DNA from: Nocardia carnea NBRC 14403
GTDB lineage: Bacteria; Actinomycetota; Actinomycetes; Mycobacteriales; Mycobacteriaceae
DNA: 64,000 bases
Assembly (NCBI RefSeq): GCF_000308515.1
Contig: NZ_BAFV01000120.1
Span: forward strand, 1 to 64,000
Direction of reading: 5' to 3'
Below, piece by piece: positions 17,324 through 27,998 of this stretch. The notes beneath the pieces were generated by a model. It was not told the origin of the DNA, searched no databases, and worked only from the letters and a program-made list of their open reading frames with translations. The stretch's first letter is position 1. Each line of letters begins with the position of its first letter. The position numbers and the translations under genes are program-made.

Positions 17324-17425
17324 GCGGGGCGCCGGGGTTTGCAGCTCGTAGTTTCGACCCGGTTGGGCAGCCGCAGCCGTTCGGGTTGCGTCGCGCTGCC
17401 CACGGTTTTCGGAATGGAGGCGGAC

Positions 17426-17509
17426 GTGTCGATCCTGGCCTATCTCCTGGTCACGGTCGCGGTATTCGGTGTGCTCGGGTTCGTACAGCGGATGGTGGAG
17501 CGACTGTGA
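17426..17509 (+). CDS. Tiny membrane peptide preceding kdpF
   Basis: 27 residues from a GTG with GGAGG five bases upstream: VSILAYLLVTVAVFGVLGF then VQRMVERL. It is one membrane helix with a basic/acidic tail. Similar short ORFs ending in a VERL-like tail stand before kdpF in other actinobacteria (from general knowledge, not checked). Its TGA overlaps the kdpF GTG by four bases, so the two peptides are coupled. It may be a second KdpF-like stabiliser of the Kdp complex. Confidence 0.6.
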   Translation: MSILAYLLVTVAVFGVLGFVQRMVERL

Positions 17510-17595
17510 ACATCGTCGATGCCGTGGGCCTGGCCCTGGCCGTCGTGGTCATCGGATTGATGGTGGCCGCCCTGCTGTTTCCCGAGAGGTTCTGA
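17506..17595 (+). CDS. kdpF: KdpF, small subunit of the K+-transporting ATPase
   Basis: 29 residues from GTG. One membrane helix, VGLALAVVVIGLMVAALLF, ending in PERF, the conserved actinobacterial KdpF tail. KdpF stabilises the KdpABC complex in the membrane. Its stop abuts the kdpA GTG with no gap. Confidence 0.85.
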   Translation: MNIVDAVGLALAVVVIGLMVAALLFPERF

Positions 17596-19266
17596 GTGAG
17601 TACAACCATTGCGGGTGTGCTGTTCCTCGGCACGCTGGTGGCGGCGCTGGCCGCGGTACATGGGCCGCTCGGGGACTACATGTACCGCGTCTACACGCGC
17701 ACCACCCATTCCCGCTTCGAACGCAGGCTGTACCGGCTGGTCGGCGCCGACCCGAACCGCGAGCAGACCTGGGGCGGTTACGCCCGCAGCGTCCTCGCCT
17801 TCTCCGCGGTGAGCGTGGTGTTTTTGTTCGTCCTGCTGGCCGTGCAGCACAAACTGCCGTTGTTCCCGGACGAGACGGCCACCCCGATGACCGCCGCCCT
17901 GGCCTGGAACACCGCCGCCAGTTTCGTCACCAACACCAACTGGCAGAACTACTCGGGCGAGTCCACGCTGGGCCCGCTGGCCCAGGCCGCGGGGCTGACC
18001 GTGCAGAATTTCGTCTCCGCCGCGGTCGGGATGGCCGTCGCCATGGCCGTCGTCCGCGGCCTGGCGCGCTCACGCGGCGGCACCCTCGGGAACTTCTGGG
18101 TCGATCTGGTACGCGGTACGGTGCGCATTCTGCTGCCCATCTCCACCGTGGCCGCGATCGTGCTGATCGCCGGCGGCGTGATCCAGAACTTCCATCTCAA
18201 CGATCAGGTGGTCACCACGCTCGGTGGCGTGCAGCAGAACCTGCCCGGCGGGCTCATCGCGAGCCAGGAGGCCATCAAGGATCTCGGTACCAACGGCGGC
18301 GGACCGTTCAACGCGAACTCCGCGCATCCGTTCGAGAACCCCACCGCGTGGACCAACTGGGTGGAGATCTTCCTGCTCACGGTGATCGCCTTCTCGTTGC
18401 CGCGCACCTTCGGCCGCATGGTCGACAGCCGCAAACAGGGCTATGCGATCGCGGCCGTCATGACCGTGCTCGCGTTGGTCAGCGTCAGCCTGGTCAGCGT
18501 TTTCCAGCTCCAGCACCACGGCACCGTGCCGGCCGCGGTCGGGGCATCCATGGAAGGCGTCGAGCAGCGCTTCGGCGTGGCGAATTCGGCGACCTTCGCC
18601 GCCGCCACCACTCTCACCTCCACCGGTGCGGTGGATTCGATGCACGATTCCTACACCAGCCTCGGCGGCATGATGCTCATGTTCAACATGCAGCTCGGTG
18701 AGGTGGCGCCCGGCGGTGTCGGCTCGGGCCTGTACGGCATGCTGGTGCTGGCGCTGATCACGGTGTTCGTTGCCGGACTGATGGTCGGGCGCACCCCGGA
18801 ATATCTCGGGAAGAAAATCACGCCCCGCGAGATCAAATTGGCCGCCGCCTATTTCCTGGTGACGCCGGTGATCGTGCTGACCGGGACCGCGCTGGCCGTG
18901 GCCATGCCGGGACAACGGGCCTCGATCCAGGATCCAGGGCCACACGGCCTGTCAGAGGTGCTGTACGCGTTCACCTCGGCCGGTAACAACAACGGCTCCG
19001 CCTTCGCCGGCCTGTCCGGCAATACCGAATGGTTCAACACCGCACTCGGCCTGGCCATGCTCTTCGGCCGGTTCCTGCCGATGATCCTGGTGCTGGCCCT
19101 GGCCGGTTCACTCGTGAAACAGCGCACCACACCCGCTTCGGTGGGAACCCTGCCGACACATCGGCCGCAATTCGTCGGCCTGGTCGTCGGGGTCACCGTA
19201 ATCCTGGTCGCTCTCACCTTCCTGCCCGCGCTGGCGCTCGGGCCGCTCGCCGAAGGACTGCACTGA
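17596..19266 (+). CDS. kdpA: KdpA, potassium-binding and translocating subunit
   Basis: 556 residues with ten membrane segments, the usual length. It is the channel-like subunit derived from the SKT superfamily: selectivity loops are visible as TNTNWQNYSGE (about 113-123), NGGGPFNANSAHPFENPT (about 232-249) and TSAGNNNGSAFAG (about 459-471). It binds and passes K+ in the Kdp P-type ATPase used at low external potassium. Starts at GTG immediately after kdpF; kdpB follows after one base. Confidence 0.97.
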   Translation: MSTTIAGVLFLGTLVAALAAVHGPLGDYMYRVYTRTTHSRFERRLYRLVGADPNREQTWGGYARSVLAFSAVSVVFLFVLLAVQHKLPLFPDETATPMTAALAWNTAASFVTNTNWQNYSGESTLGPLAQAAGLTVQNFVSAAVGMAVAMAVVRGLARSRGGTLGNFWVDLVRGTVRILLPISTVAAIVLIAGGVIQNFHLNDQVVTTLGGVQQNLPGGLIASQEAIKDLGTNGGGPFNANSAHPFENPTAWTNWVEIFLLTVIAFSLPRTFGRMVDSRKQGYAIAAVMTVLALVSVSLVSVFQLQHHGTVPAAVGASMEGVEQRFGVANSATFAAATTLTSTGAVDSMHDSYTSLGGMMLMFNMQLGEVAPGGVGSGLYGMLVLALITVFVAGLMVGRTPEYLGKKITPREIKLAAAYFLVTPVIVLTGTALAVAMPGQRASIQDPGPHGLSEVLYAFTSAGNNNGSAFAGLSGNTEWFNTALGLAMLFGRFLPMILVLALAGSLVKQRTTPASVGTLPTHRPQFVGLVVGVTVILVALTFLPALALGPLAEGLH

Positions 19267-19267
19267 T

Positions 19268-21415
<2,148 letters not shown>

Positions 21416-21416
21416 T

Positions 21417-22352
21417 ATGCCTGTCTCCGATCTGATCCGCCAGCATTCCGCCGCGCTGCGGGCGCTGCTGATACTGACCTTGATCACTGGTTTCGCCTAC
21501 CCCGGGATCGTCTGGGTGGCGGGCCAATTACCAGGGCTGCACGATAAATCGCACGGTTCGATCGTCGAGGCCGGCGGTCAGGCCGTGGGCAGTTCCCTGC
21601 TCGGCCAATCGTTCACCGATACGAACGGCAACCCGATCACCTGGTACTTCCAGAGCCGTCCCTCGGCGGCCGGCGACGGTTACGACAGCCTGGCCTCGGG
21701 CGGAAGCAATCTGGGCCCGGAGAACATCGTCGACACGCCCGCCGACCCGGCCCTGCTCGCCACCGGAACCGACCCGGAATCGGCCGGATTCACCCCGAGC
21801 CTGCTCACCCAGGTCTGCACGCGCAGCCACGAGATCGGCCTGCGCGAGGGGGTCGACGGTGCCCGGCCGTTCTGTACACCGGACGGTGTCGGGGCGGCGC
21901 TCTCGGTCATGGGGACCTACACCGCGGACGGCGCGGTGATCCCGGAATGGGTGGTCAGTGTCAACGAACCCTGCCGGGCCGGATCCACGGTGTTCCGCGC
22001 CGAATACCAGGGCGTCCCGGTGGAATGCGCACAGTACGGCGAGGACTATTCGACCGGCCGGATCGTGCCGATCGCCGAGGACGCCCCCAGCCAACCGGCG
22101 GTCCCCGCGGACGCGGTGACCAGCAGCGGCAGCGGCCTGGATCCGCATATCTCGCCCGCCTACGCCGCGATCCAGGTGAACCGGGTGGCGGCCGCGCGCG
22201 GAATCGAACCGGCCGCGGTCCGCGAGATCGTCGCGGCGCATACCAGCAGCCGGGTCCTCGGTTTCGCCGGCGAACCGCGGGTCCACGTCCTCGAACTCAA
22301 CCTCGATCTGGACAGCCGCTACCCCGTATCCGGCACCGCGAACGGACAGTGA
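21417..22352 (+). CDS. kdpC: KdpC, with a long internal insert
   Basis: 311 residues against about 190-200 in the classical enterobacterial KdpC. The family ends are intact: an N-terminal membrane helix, GSSLLGQSF, YFQSRPSAAGDGYD, SGGSNLGPEN, then VTSSGSGLDPHISPAYAAIQVNRVA and LDLDSRYPV. Between about residues 100 and 225 lies extra sequence with four cysteines (segments QVCTRSHEIG, RPFCTPDGVG, VNEPCRAGS, VECAQYGEDY). Similar inserts occur in other actinobacterial KdpC proteins as I recall. KdpC stabilises nucleotide binding in the complex. Confidence 0.93.
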   Translation: MPVSDLIRQHSAALRALLILTLITGFAYPGIVWVAGQLPGLHDKSHGSIVEAGGQAVGSSLLGQSFTDTNGNPITWYFQSRPSAAGDGYDSLASGGSNLGPENIVDTPADPALLATGTDPESAGFTPSLLTQVCTRSHEIGLREGVDGARPFCTPDGVGAALSVMGTYTADGAVIPEWVVSVNEPCRAGSTVFRAEYQGVPVECAQYGEDYSTGRIVPIAEDAPSQPAVPADAVTSSGSGLDPHISPAYAAIQVNRVAAARGIEPAAVREIVAAHTSSRVLGFAGEPRVHVLELNLDLDSRYPVSGTANGQ

Positions 22353-22378
22353 TCCGTGCACGGTGACATGATTCGCAC

Positions 22379-24922
22379 GTGACCGCTACACCACACCGCA
22401 CCCCGGGTGAGCTGCGCATCTATCTCGGCGCGGCCCCCGGGGTCGGTAAAACGTTCGCGATGCTGGGTGAGGCGCATCGGCGCCTGGCACGCGGCCAGGA
22501 TGTGGTGGCCGCCGTGGTCGAAACACACGGCCGCGCCCAGACCGCGGAGCTGCTGGACGGTATCGAGCAGGTGCCGCAGGTCGAGATCCGCTATCGCGGC
22601 ACGGTGCAGTACGAACTGGATGTGGACGCCGTCCTGGCGCGCCGGCCCGATCTGGTGCTGGTGGACGAACTGGCACATACCAACACGCCGGGCAGCCGCA
22701 ACCGGAAACGGTACGAGGATGTTCAGGAACTGCTGGCCGCCGGGATCACCGTGGTGTCCACCGTGAACATCCAGCATCTCGAGGGTCTCAACGATGTGGT
22801 CGAGCAGATCACCGGCGTCACCCAGCACGAGACCGTGCCCGATGCGGTGGTGCGCGCCGCCGACCAGATCGAACTGGTCGATATCACTCCGGAAGCGCTG
22901 CAACGGCGGATCACTCTCGGCAATGTGTACGCGCCGGAGAAGGCCGATGCCGCGCTGGCGCACTACTTCCGGCGCGGCAACCTGACCGCGCTGCGCGAAC
23001 TCGCCCTGCTGTGGCTGGCCGACCAGGTGGATGCGGCGCTGGCGAAATACCGGGCCGACCACCGGATCACCGCCACCTGGGAAGCCCGGGAACGGGTGGT
23101 CGTTGCCGTGACCGGGGGCCGCGAATCGGAAACGCTGGTGCGGCGGGCGGGCCGGATCGCCGCGAAATCCAGTGCCGAACTGCTCGTCGTCCATGTGGTC
23201 CGCGGTGACGGCCTGACCGGTGTGGCGGCGCCGCAGATGGCCGCGGTCCGGAAACTGGCCGCCCACCTGGGAGCGGAACTGCATACGGTCGTCGGCGACG
23301 AGGTCCCCGCCGCGCTGCTGGATTTCGCCCGCACGGTCAACGCCACCCAGCTGGTACTCGGCACCTCCCGCCGGTCGCGCTGGGCGCGGATGTTCGACGA
23401 GGGCATCGGCGCGGAAGTGGTGCAGCATTCCGGCAAGATCGACGTACATATGGTTACCCACGAGGCCGCGGGCCGGCGGCACCGGCGGCGCCGACCGCGG
23501 CCGAAGGCGCGCCGCACCGCCGCCTGGATCGCCGCATTCGCCGTCCCGTCGGCGATCTCGGCGATCCTGGCCGCCTGGCTCGACCGCTACCTCGATCTGG
23601 TGAGCGAAAGCGCACTGTATTTCGTGGCGGTGCTGGCGGTCGCCCTGTTCGGCGGAGTGCTACCGGCGGTCGCGTCGGCGTTGATCGCCGGGCTGCTGCT
23701 CAACGTCCTGTTCACCGATCCCCGCTACAGCGTCACCATCCAGGAGCCGAACAGTTTCCTGCCGGCGGTCCTGCTGCTGGTGGTGGCGGTCGCGGTGGCG
23801 GTCCTCGTCGATACCGCCGCGCGCCGCGCCGAACAGGCCGGGCAGGCGTCCCGGGAGGCCGAACTGCTCACTCTGTTCGCGGGCGCGGTGCTGCGCGGCG
23901 CCGACCCGACCGCCCTGCTGGAAAGGTTGCGCCAGACCTACGGTCAGCAGGCAGTGAGCCTGCGCCACCGCGAGCGCGGCGCGCTCGCCGCGGTCGGTAC
24001 GGATCCGCCCGAACGCGCGGATGCGGCCGATACCACGATCGAGGTCGGCGACGGGGAGTATGCGCTGCTGTTGTCCGGCCCGACCCTGCGCGCCCGCGAC
24101 CGGCGGGTCCTGGAGGCGGTGGCGGGTCAGGCCGTCGGCCTGGTCCAGCAACGCCGGCTCACGGAAGAAGCGAACAAGGCCGCGGCACTCGCCGAGGCCG
24201 ACCGGTTGCGCCGCGATCTGCTCTCGGCGGTCAGCCACGATCTGCGTACCCCGCTGGCGGCGGTCAAGGCCGCGGTCTCGAGCCTGCGTTCCGACGATGT
24301 CGAGTTCTCCCCCGCGGACCGGGCCGAATTGCTCGCCACGGTGGAGGAATCCGCCGATCAGCTCACTGCGCTGGTCGGTAACCTGCTCGATTCCTCCCGG
24401 CTCGCCGCGGGGGTGGTGCGACCGCGGTTGCGGCCGGTGTATCTGGACGAGGTGGTGCACCGGTCGCTGGTCAGCGTGGGGGTGAGTCCGCGCGGAGCGC
24501 GCCGCGGAGCACTCGAACGGGTGCGGGTCAGTGTCGGGACGACGGTGGTACAGGCCGACCCCGATCTGCTGGAACGTATTCTGGCCAATCTCGTCGACAA
24601 TGCGCTGCGCTACGGCGCCGAATCGGAGGTGACGATCGATGCCGCGGCGGTGGACGGCCGGATCCTGGTCCGGGTGGTCGACCACGGGCCGGGTCTGCCC
24701 GGCGCCGATCCCGAACGGGTTTTCGACTCGTTCCAGCAGCTCGGCGACCGGGACAACACCAGCGGCCTGGGGCTGGGTCTCTCGGTGGTACGCGGGTTCG
24801 CCGACGCCATGGGCGGCGCGGTGAGCGCCGCCCCCACTCCCGGCGGAGGGCTCACCGTCACTGTCGATCTCGCGGTCGCCGACGGCCGCACCGATACGTC
24901 GCCCACGGAGGTTTCGCCATGA
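22379..24922 (+). CDS. kdpD: KdpD, osmosensitive K+ sensor histidine kinase
   Basis: 847 residues from GTG. Domains in order: KdpD N-terminal domain with Walker A GAAPGVGKT (about 18-26) and DELAHTNTPGSRN, a universal-stress-protein-like domain (about 238-360), four membrane helices (about 385-490), a GAF-like region, the dimerisation/phosphoacceptor helix SAVSHDLRTPL with His at about 620, and the HATPase domain (NLVDNALRYG, GLGLGLSVV). It phosphorylates KdpE. The stop overlaps kdpE by four bases. Confidence 0.96.
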   Translation: MTATPHRTPGELRIYLGAAPGVGKTFAMLGEAHRRLARGQDVVAAVVETHGRAQTAELLDGIEQVPQVEIRYRGTVQYELDVDAVLARRPDLVLVDELAHTNTPGSRNRKRYEDVQELLAAGITVVSTVNIQHLEGLNDVVEQITGVTQHETVPDAVVRAADQIELVDITPEALQRRITLGNVYAPEKADAALAHYFRRGNLTALRELALLWLADQVDAALAKYRADHRITATWEARERVVVAVTGGRESETLVRRAGRIAAKSSAELLVVHVVRGDGLTGVAAPQMAAVRKLAAHLGAELHTVVGDEVPAALLDFARTVNATQLVLGTSRRSRWARMFDEGIGAEVVQHSGKIDVHMVTHEAAGRRHRRRRPRPKARRTAAWIAAFAVPSAISAILAAWLDRYLDLVSESALYFVAVLAVALFGGVLPAVASALIAGLLLNVLFTDPRYSVTIQEPNSFLPAVLLLVVAVAVAVLVDTAARRAEQAGQASREAELLTLFAGAVLRGADPTALLERLRQTYGQQAVSLRHRERGALAAVGTDPPERADAADTTIEVGDGEYALLLSGPTLRARDRRVLEAVAGQAVGLVQQRRLTEEANKAAALAEADRLRRDLLSAVSHDLRTPLAAVKAAVSSLRSDDVEFSPADRAELLATVEESADQLTALVGNLLDSSRLAAGVVRPRLRPVYLDEVVHRSLVSVGVSPRGARRGALERVRVSVGTTVVQADPDLLERILANLVDNALRYGAESEVTIDAAAVDGRILVRVVDHGPGLPGADPERVFDSFQQLGDRDNTSGLGLGLSVVRGFADAMGGAVSAAPTPGGGLTVTVDLAVADGRTDTSPTEVSP

Positions 24923-25635
24923 AGACCGGAGCACAGCCGGAGCACGGTGCGCAGCAACCCACCGTGCTGGTGGTCGACGACGAACCGCAGATCCTGCGCG
25001 CGATGCGCATCAATCTCTCGGTCCGCGGCTACGACGTGGTCACCGCGGCCACGGGCGCGGGCGCGCTGCGGGCGGCGACCGAACGCAAACCCGATGTCGT
25101 GGTACTCGATCTCGGGCTTCCCGATATCGATGGGATCGAGGTGCTCGCGGGTCTGCGCGGCTGGACCAAGGTGCCGATCATCGTGCTGTCCGCCCGCACC
25201 GATTCGGCGGACAAAGTGGACGCCCTCGACGCCGGCGCCGACGACTACGTGACCAAACCGTTCGGAATGGACGAATTCCTCGCCCGGCTACGCGCGGCGC
25301 TGCGCCGCGCCGCGGATGCGGCCGAACCCGGCGAACCGGTGGTGGTCACCGATGCGTTCACCGTGGATCTGGCGGCGAAGAAGGTGATCAAATCGGGCGC
25401 CGAGGTCCATCTGACCCCCACCGAATGGGGTGTGCTGGAAATGCTGGTGCGCAACCGCGGGAAACTCGTGGGCCGGCAGGAGCTGCTGCGCGAGGTGTGG
25501 GGTCCGGCATACCAGTCCGAAACCCACTACCTGCGCGTCTATCTGGCCCAGTTGCGCCGGAAACTGGAGGACGATCCGTCCCATCCCAAACATCTGGTCA
25601 CCGAACCGGGGATGGGCCACCGCTTCCGCGAGTGA
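24919..25635 (+). CDS. kdpE: KdpE, response regulator
   Basis: 238 residues: receiver domain with acidic pocket VDDE (about 19-22), phospho-acceptor Asp64 in VVLDLGLPD and KPF lysine, followed by an OmpR/PhoB winged-helix domain ending YLRVYLAQLRRKLE...HRFRE. It activates the kdp genes under potassium limitation or osmotic stress. It is the last gene of the kdp operon and converges on the alkylsulfatase gene with only four bases between. Confidence 0.96.
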   Translation: MKTGAQPEHGAQQPTVLVVDDEPQILRAMRINLSVRGYDVVTAATGAGALRAATERKPDVVVLDLGLPDIDGIEVLAGLRGWTKVPIIVLSARTDSADKVDALDAGADDYVTKPFGMDEFLARLRAALRRAADAAEPGEPVVVTDAFTVDLAAKKVIKSGAEVHLTPTEWGVLEMLVRNRGKLVGRQELLREVWGPAYQSETHYLRVYLAQLRRKLEDDPSHPKHLVTEPGMGHRFRE

Positions 25636-25639
25636 CCGG

Positions 25640-27463
25640 TCAGGGGGTCACGATCGGGAAGCGCGGGTCGGGTGTGTCCAGCAGGCCGATGAATGTCTGG
25701 AGCAGGCTTTCGTCGCCCTTCATGGTCACTCCCTCGAACCCGCCACCGCTCACCGCCTTCAGCAATTGGGCCTTGGTCAGGGTCAAGGTGAGATCCGCCG
25801 GGCCGAGGGCCGGTGCCTCGGCGGTGGGCGTGCGGTGGGTGAGAGCGCCGTGCGAGAGGGTCAGCCGGTGCACACGACCCTCGTCGGTCAGCTCCCAATC
25901 CATGACGAAATCGGCCGCCGCGGCGCGCATGCCGTCGATCCGGACGGCGAGGGAGTCGACGATCATGTCCAGCGTCAGCGCGGTCAGCATCTCCGGGCTG
26001 GCCGAATCGAGCGCAGCCGGGCTCGGTCCGGTACGCAGTTCCTGTGCACCGACGAGGAAGAAGTTGCGCCAGGTGCCGTTCTCGGCGCCGTGGCCGAGTC
26101 GCTCGTAGACCTGGGCCAGCGCTTCCTTGGCACCGTCGTGCCCCGGTTCGGCGAATACCGCGTGGCACAGCAGGGTGGCCGCGAAGCGCAGGTCACCGTC
26201 GTCGGCGTACTGCCGGCCCTTGGCGACGATCGCGTCGATACCGCCGTAGTCGGCAACATAGCGTTGCGCCTGCTCGACCGGCGGATGCTCCCACAGGTGC
26301 GCGGGATTACCGTCGTACCAGCCCATGTATCGCTGGTAGATCGCCTTCACGTTATGGCTGGTGGAACCGTAGTAGCCGCGGTTGGCCCATAGTTTGTCCA
26401 GTGCGGGCGGGAATTCGAACTGTTCGGCGATCTCCGGGCCGGTATATCCCTGGTTGGTCAACCGCAACGTCTGGTCATGCAGGTAGGAGTACATATCCCG
26501 TTGACCGGCGATCCAGGCGGTCCAGTTCTCCCGGCCCCACGTCGGCCAATGATGGGAGGCGAAGGCGACATCGGCCTTGTCACCGAACCGGGCGATGGCC
26601 TCGTCCAGATACCGGGCCCATACGCGGGAGTCACGCACGACCGCACCACGCAGGGTCAGCACATTGTGCATGTTGTGGGTGGCGTTCTCCGCCATACAGA
26701 GTGCGCGGCGATCCGGAAACAGGAAGTTCATCTCGGCGGGCGCCTCGGTGCCGGGGGTGAGCTGGAAAACCATCCGCACCCCGTCGATCACCTCTTCCTG
26801 GCCGGTGTGGGTGATATCCACCGTCGGCGGAATGAGAGTGATGGTGCCGGTGGAGGTGGTCATCCCGAGGCCGGCCCCGATCTGGCCGTCGGGTGCCTTG
26901 TTCAGCACCGCGCCGTACATGAAGATCGCGCGCCGGTTCATCGCATTACCGGCGTAGACGTTCTCGCTCACCGCGTGCTCGAGGAAACCCTCGGGCGCCA
27001 GGATCGGTATTTCCGGGTGGCCTTCGGGCACCACTCCCCTGGCTCCGCCGAAATGGTCGGCGTGCGAATGGGTGTAGATCAGGCCTTTCACCGGTCGGTC
27101 GCCGCGATGCGCGCGGTACATGGCCAGTCCGGCGGCTGCCGTCTCCGCGGACAGCAGGGGGTCGATCACGATGATGCCCTCGCGGCCCTCGACGAGGGTC
27201 ATATTCGACAGGTCCAGATTGCGTACCTGGTAGATCCCCTCGGTGACTTCGAAAAGCCCCTGTTTGTTGCAGAGTTTGCCCTGCCGCCACAGGCTCGGGT
27301 TCGCGGTGGACGGGCAGTCACCGTCGAGGAACCCGTAGGCGCCGATATCCCAGACCACGCGCCCGTCGGCAGCCTTCACCACCGGCGGGTCGAGCTCGGC
27401 GATGAACCCGCGGTCGACGTTCTCGAAATCGGTGGTGTCGTCGAAATCCACCTGCATGGTCAT
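25640..27463 (-). CDS. Alkyl sulfatase, metallo-beta-lactamase fold (SdsA1/BDS1 type)
   Basis: 607 residues. N-terminal MBL domain with the zinc motif THSHADHFGGARG (about 166-178), the ENATHNMHNVLTLRG stretch, then the alkylsulfatase dimerisation domain (YMGWYDGNPAHLWEHPPVEQ region) and a C-terminal SCP2-like domain (last 120 residues). Such enzymes release sulfate from alkyl sulfates like SDS. No obvious Sec signal peptide is seen, so it may act inside the cell. The start at 27463 is set by GAGGTAACC upstream. Unlike the arylsulfatase at 51948, it needs no formylglycine. Confidence 0.92.
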   Translation of the reverse strand: MTMQVDFDDTTDFENVDRGFIAELDPPVVKAADGRVVWDIGAYGFLDGDCPSTANPSLWRQGKLCNKQGLFEVTEGIYQVRNLDLSNMTLVEGREGIIVIDPLLSAETAAAGLAMYRAHRGDRPVKGLIYTHSHADHFGGARGVVPEGHPEIPILAPEGFLEHAVSENVYAGNAMNRRAIFMYGAVLNKAPDGQIGAGLGMTTSTGTITLIPPTVDITHTGQEEVIDGVRMVFQLTPGTEAPAEMNFLFPDRRALCMAENATHNMHNVLTLRGAVVRDSRVWARYLDEAIARFGDKADVAFASHHWPTWGRENWTAWIAGQRDMYSYLHDQTLRLTNQGYTGPEIAEQFEFPPALDKLWANRGYYGSTSHNVKAIYQRYMGWYDGNPAHLWEHPPVEQAQRYVADYGGIDAIVAKGRQYADDGDLRFAATLLCHAVFAEPGHDGAKEALAQVYERLGHGAENGTWRNFFLVGAQELRTGPSPAALDSASPEMLTALTLDMIVDSLAVRIDGMRAAAADFVMDWELTDEGRVHRLTLSHGALTHRTPTAEAPALGPADLTLTLTKAQLLKAVSGGGFEGVTMKGDESLLQTFIGLLDTPDPRFPIVTP

Positions 27464-27714
27464 GGTTACCTCGCTCTGCGATGTCTCGGCTGATGAAGCG
27501 GTCACGGCGCGGAGGTTCGAGCACTCGTTCGTCCCGGTGGTCGGCCGGGACGGGGACGGGAGCACCGGCGTTGCCCACGCTAGCGGGGTCCTCAACGCAC
27601 AGGTATCACCTGCGGCGGGTGAGTTCGTCCCCTGGAGCTCGCTTGGCCACGAAAGTGCGGCGAACTCATCCGGAGTGGGTGAAGTCCGATCCGCCGCCGG
27701 AACAGCACACTCGG

Positions 27715-27722
27715 GGTATACC
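27715..27722 (+). promoter_or_regulatory. -10-like GGGTATAC box before the LapA-like gene
   Basis: GGGTAT/TATACC 25 bases before the ATG at 27748. GGGTAT resembles the -10 of actinobacterial general-stress sigma factors (SigB/SigF), but no clear GTTT -35 is visible. The rest of 27464-27747, the divergent gap to the alkylsulfatase, shows no gene. Confidence 0.3.
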
Positions 27723-27747
27723 GTCAGCCCACTGTTCGGAGGATCCG

Positions 27748-27981
27748 ATGGCAACCCAGGACACACCGAAGCCGGCACTGCTTTCTCGTATCACGGTGAA
27801 TCAGTGGGTGGCCGCTGTCCTGGTGGTGCTGTCCGTGGTGTTCATCGCCCAGAACCGCAGCCGGGTGGATATCAATTTCCTGCTGGTCACCGTTCGTTCG
27901 CCGATGTGGCTGATCCTGCTGATCATGTTCCTCGTCGGCGCACTGGCGGGTCTGCTGATCAAGCGCCGCGCCCGCCGGTAA
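27748..27981 (+). CDS. LapA-domain (DUF1049) small membrane protein
   Basis: 77 residues with two membrane helices: WVAAVLVVLSVVFIAQN and PMWLILLIMFLVGALAGLLI, then a basic RRARR tail. The FIAQNRSRVDINFLLVTVRSP link is the LapA-domain hallmark (LPS-assembly A-like, despite this being a Gram-positive-type organism). GGAGG precedes the ATG. It faces the SulP gene tail to tail. Function unknown. Confidence 0.8.
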   Translation: MATQDTPKPALLSRITVNQWVAAVLVVLSVVFIAQNRSRVDINFLLVTVRSPMWLILLIMFLVGALAGLLIKRRARR

Positions 27982-27998
27982 GGCCCGCGGTTTCTCGA

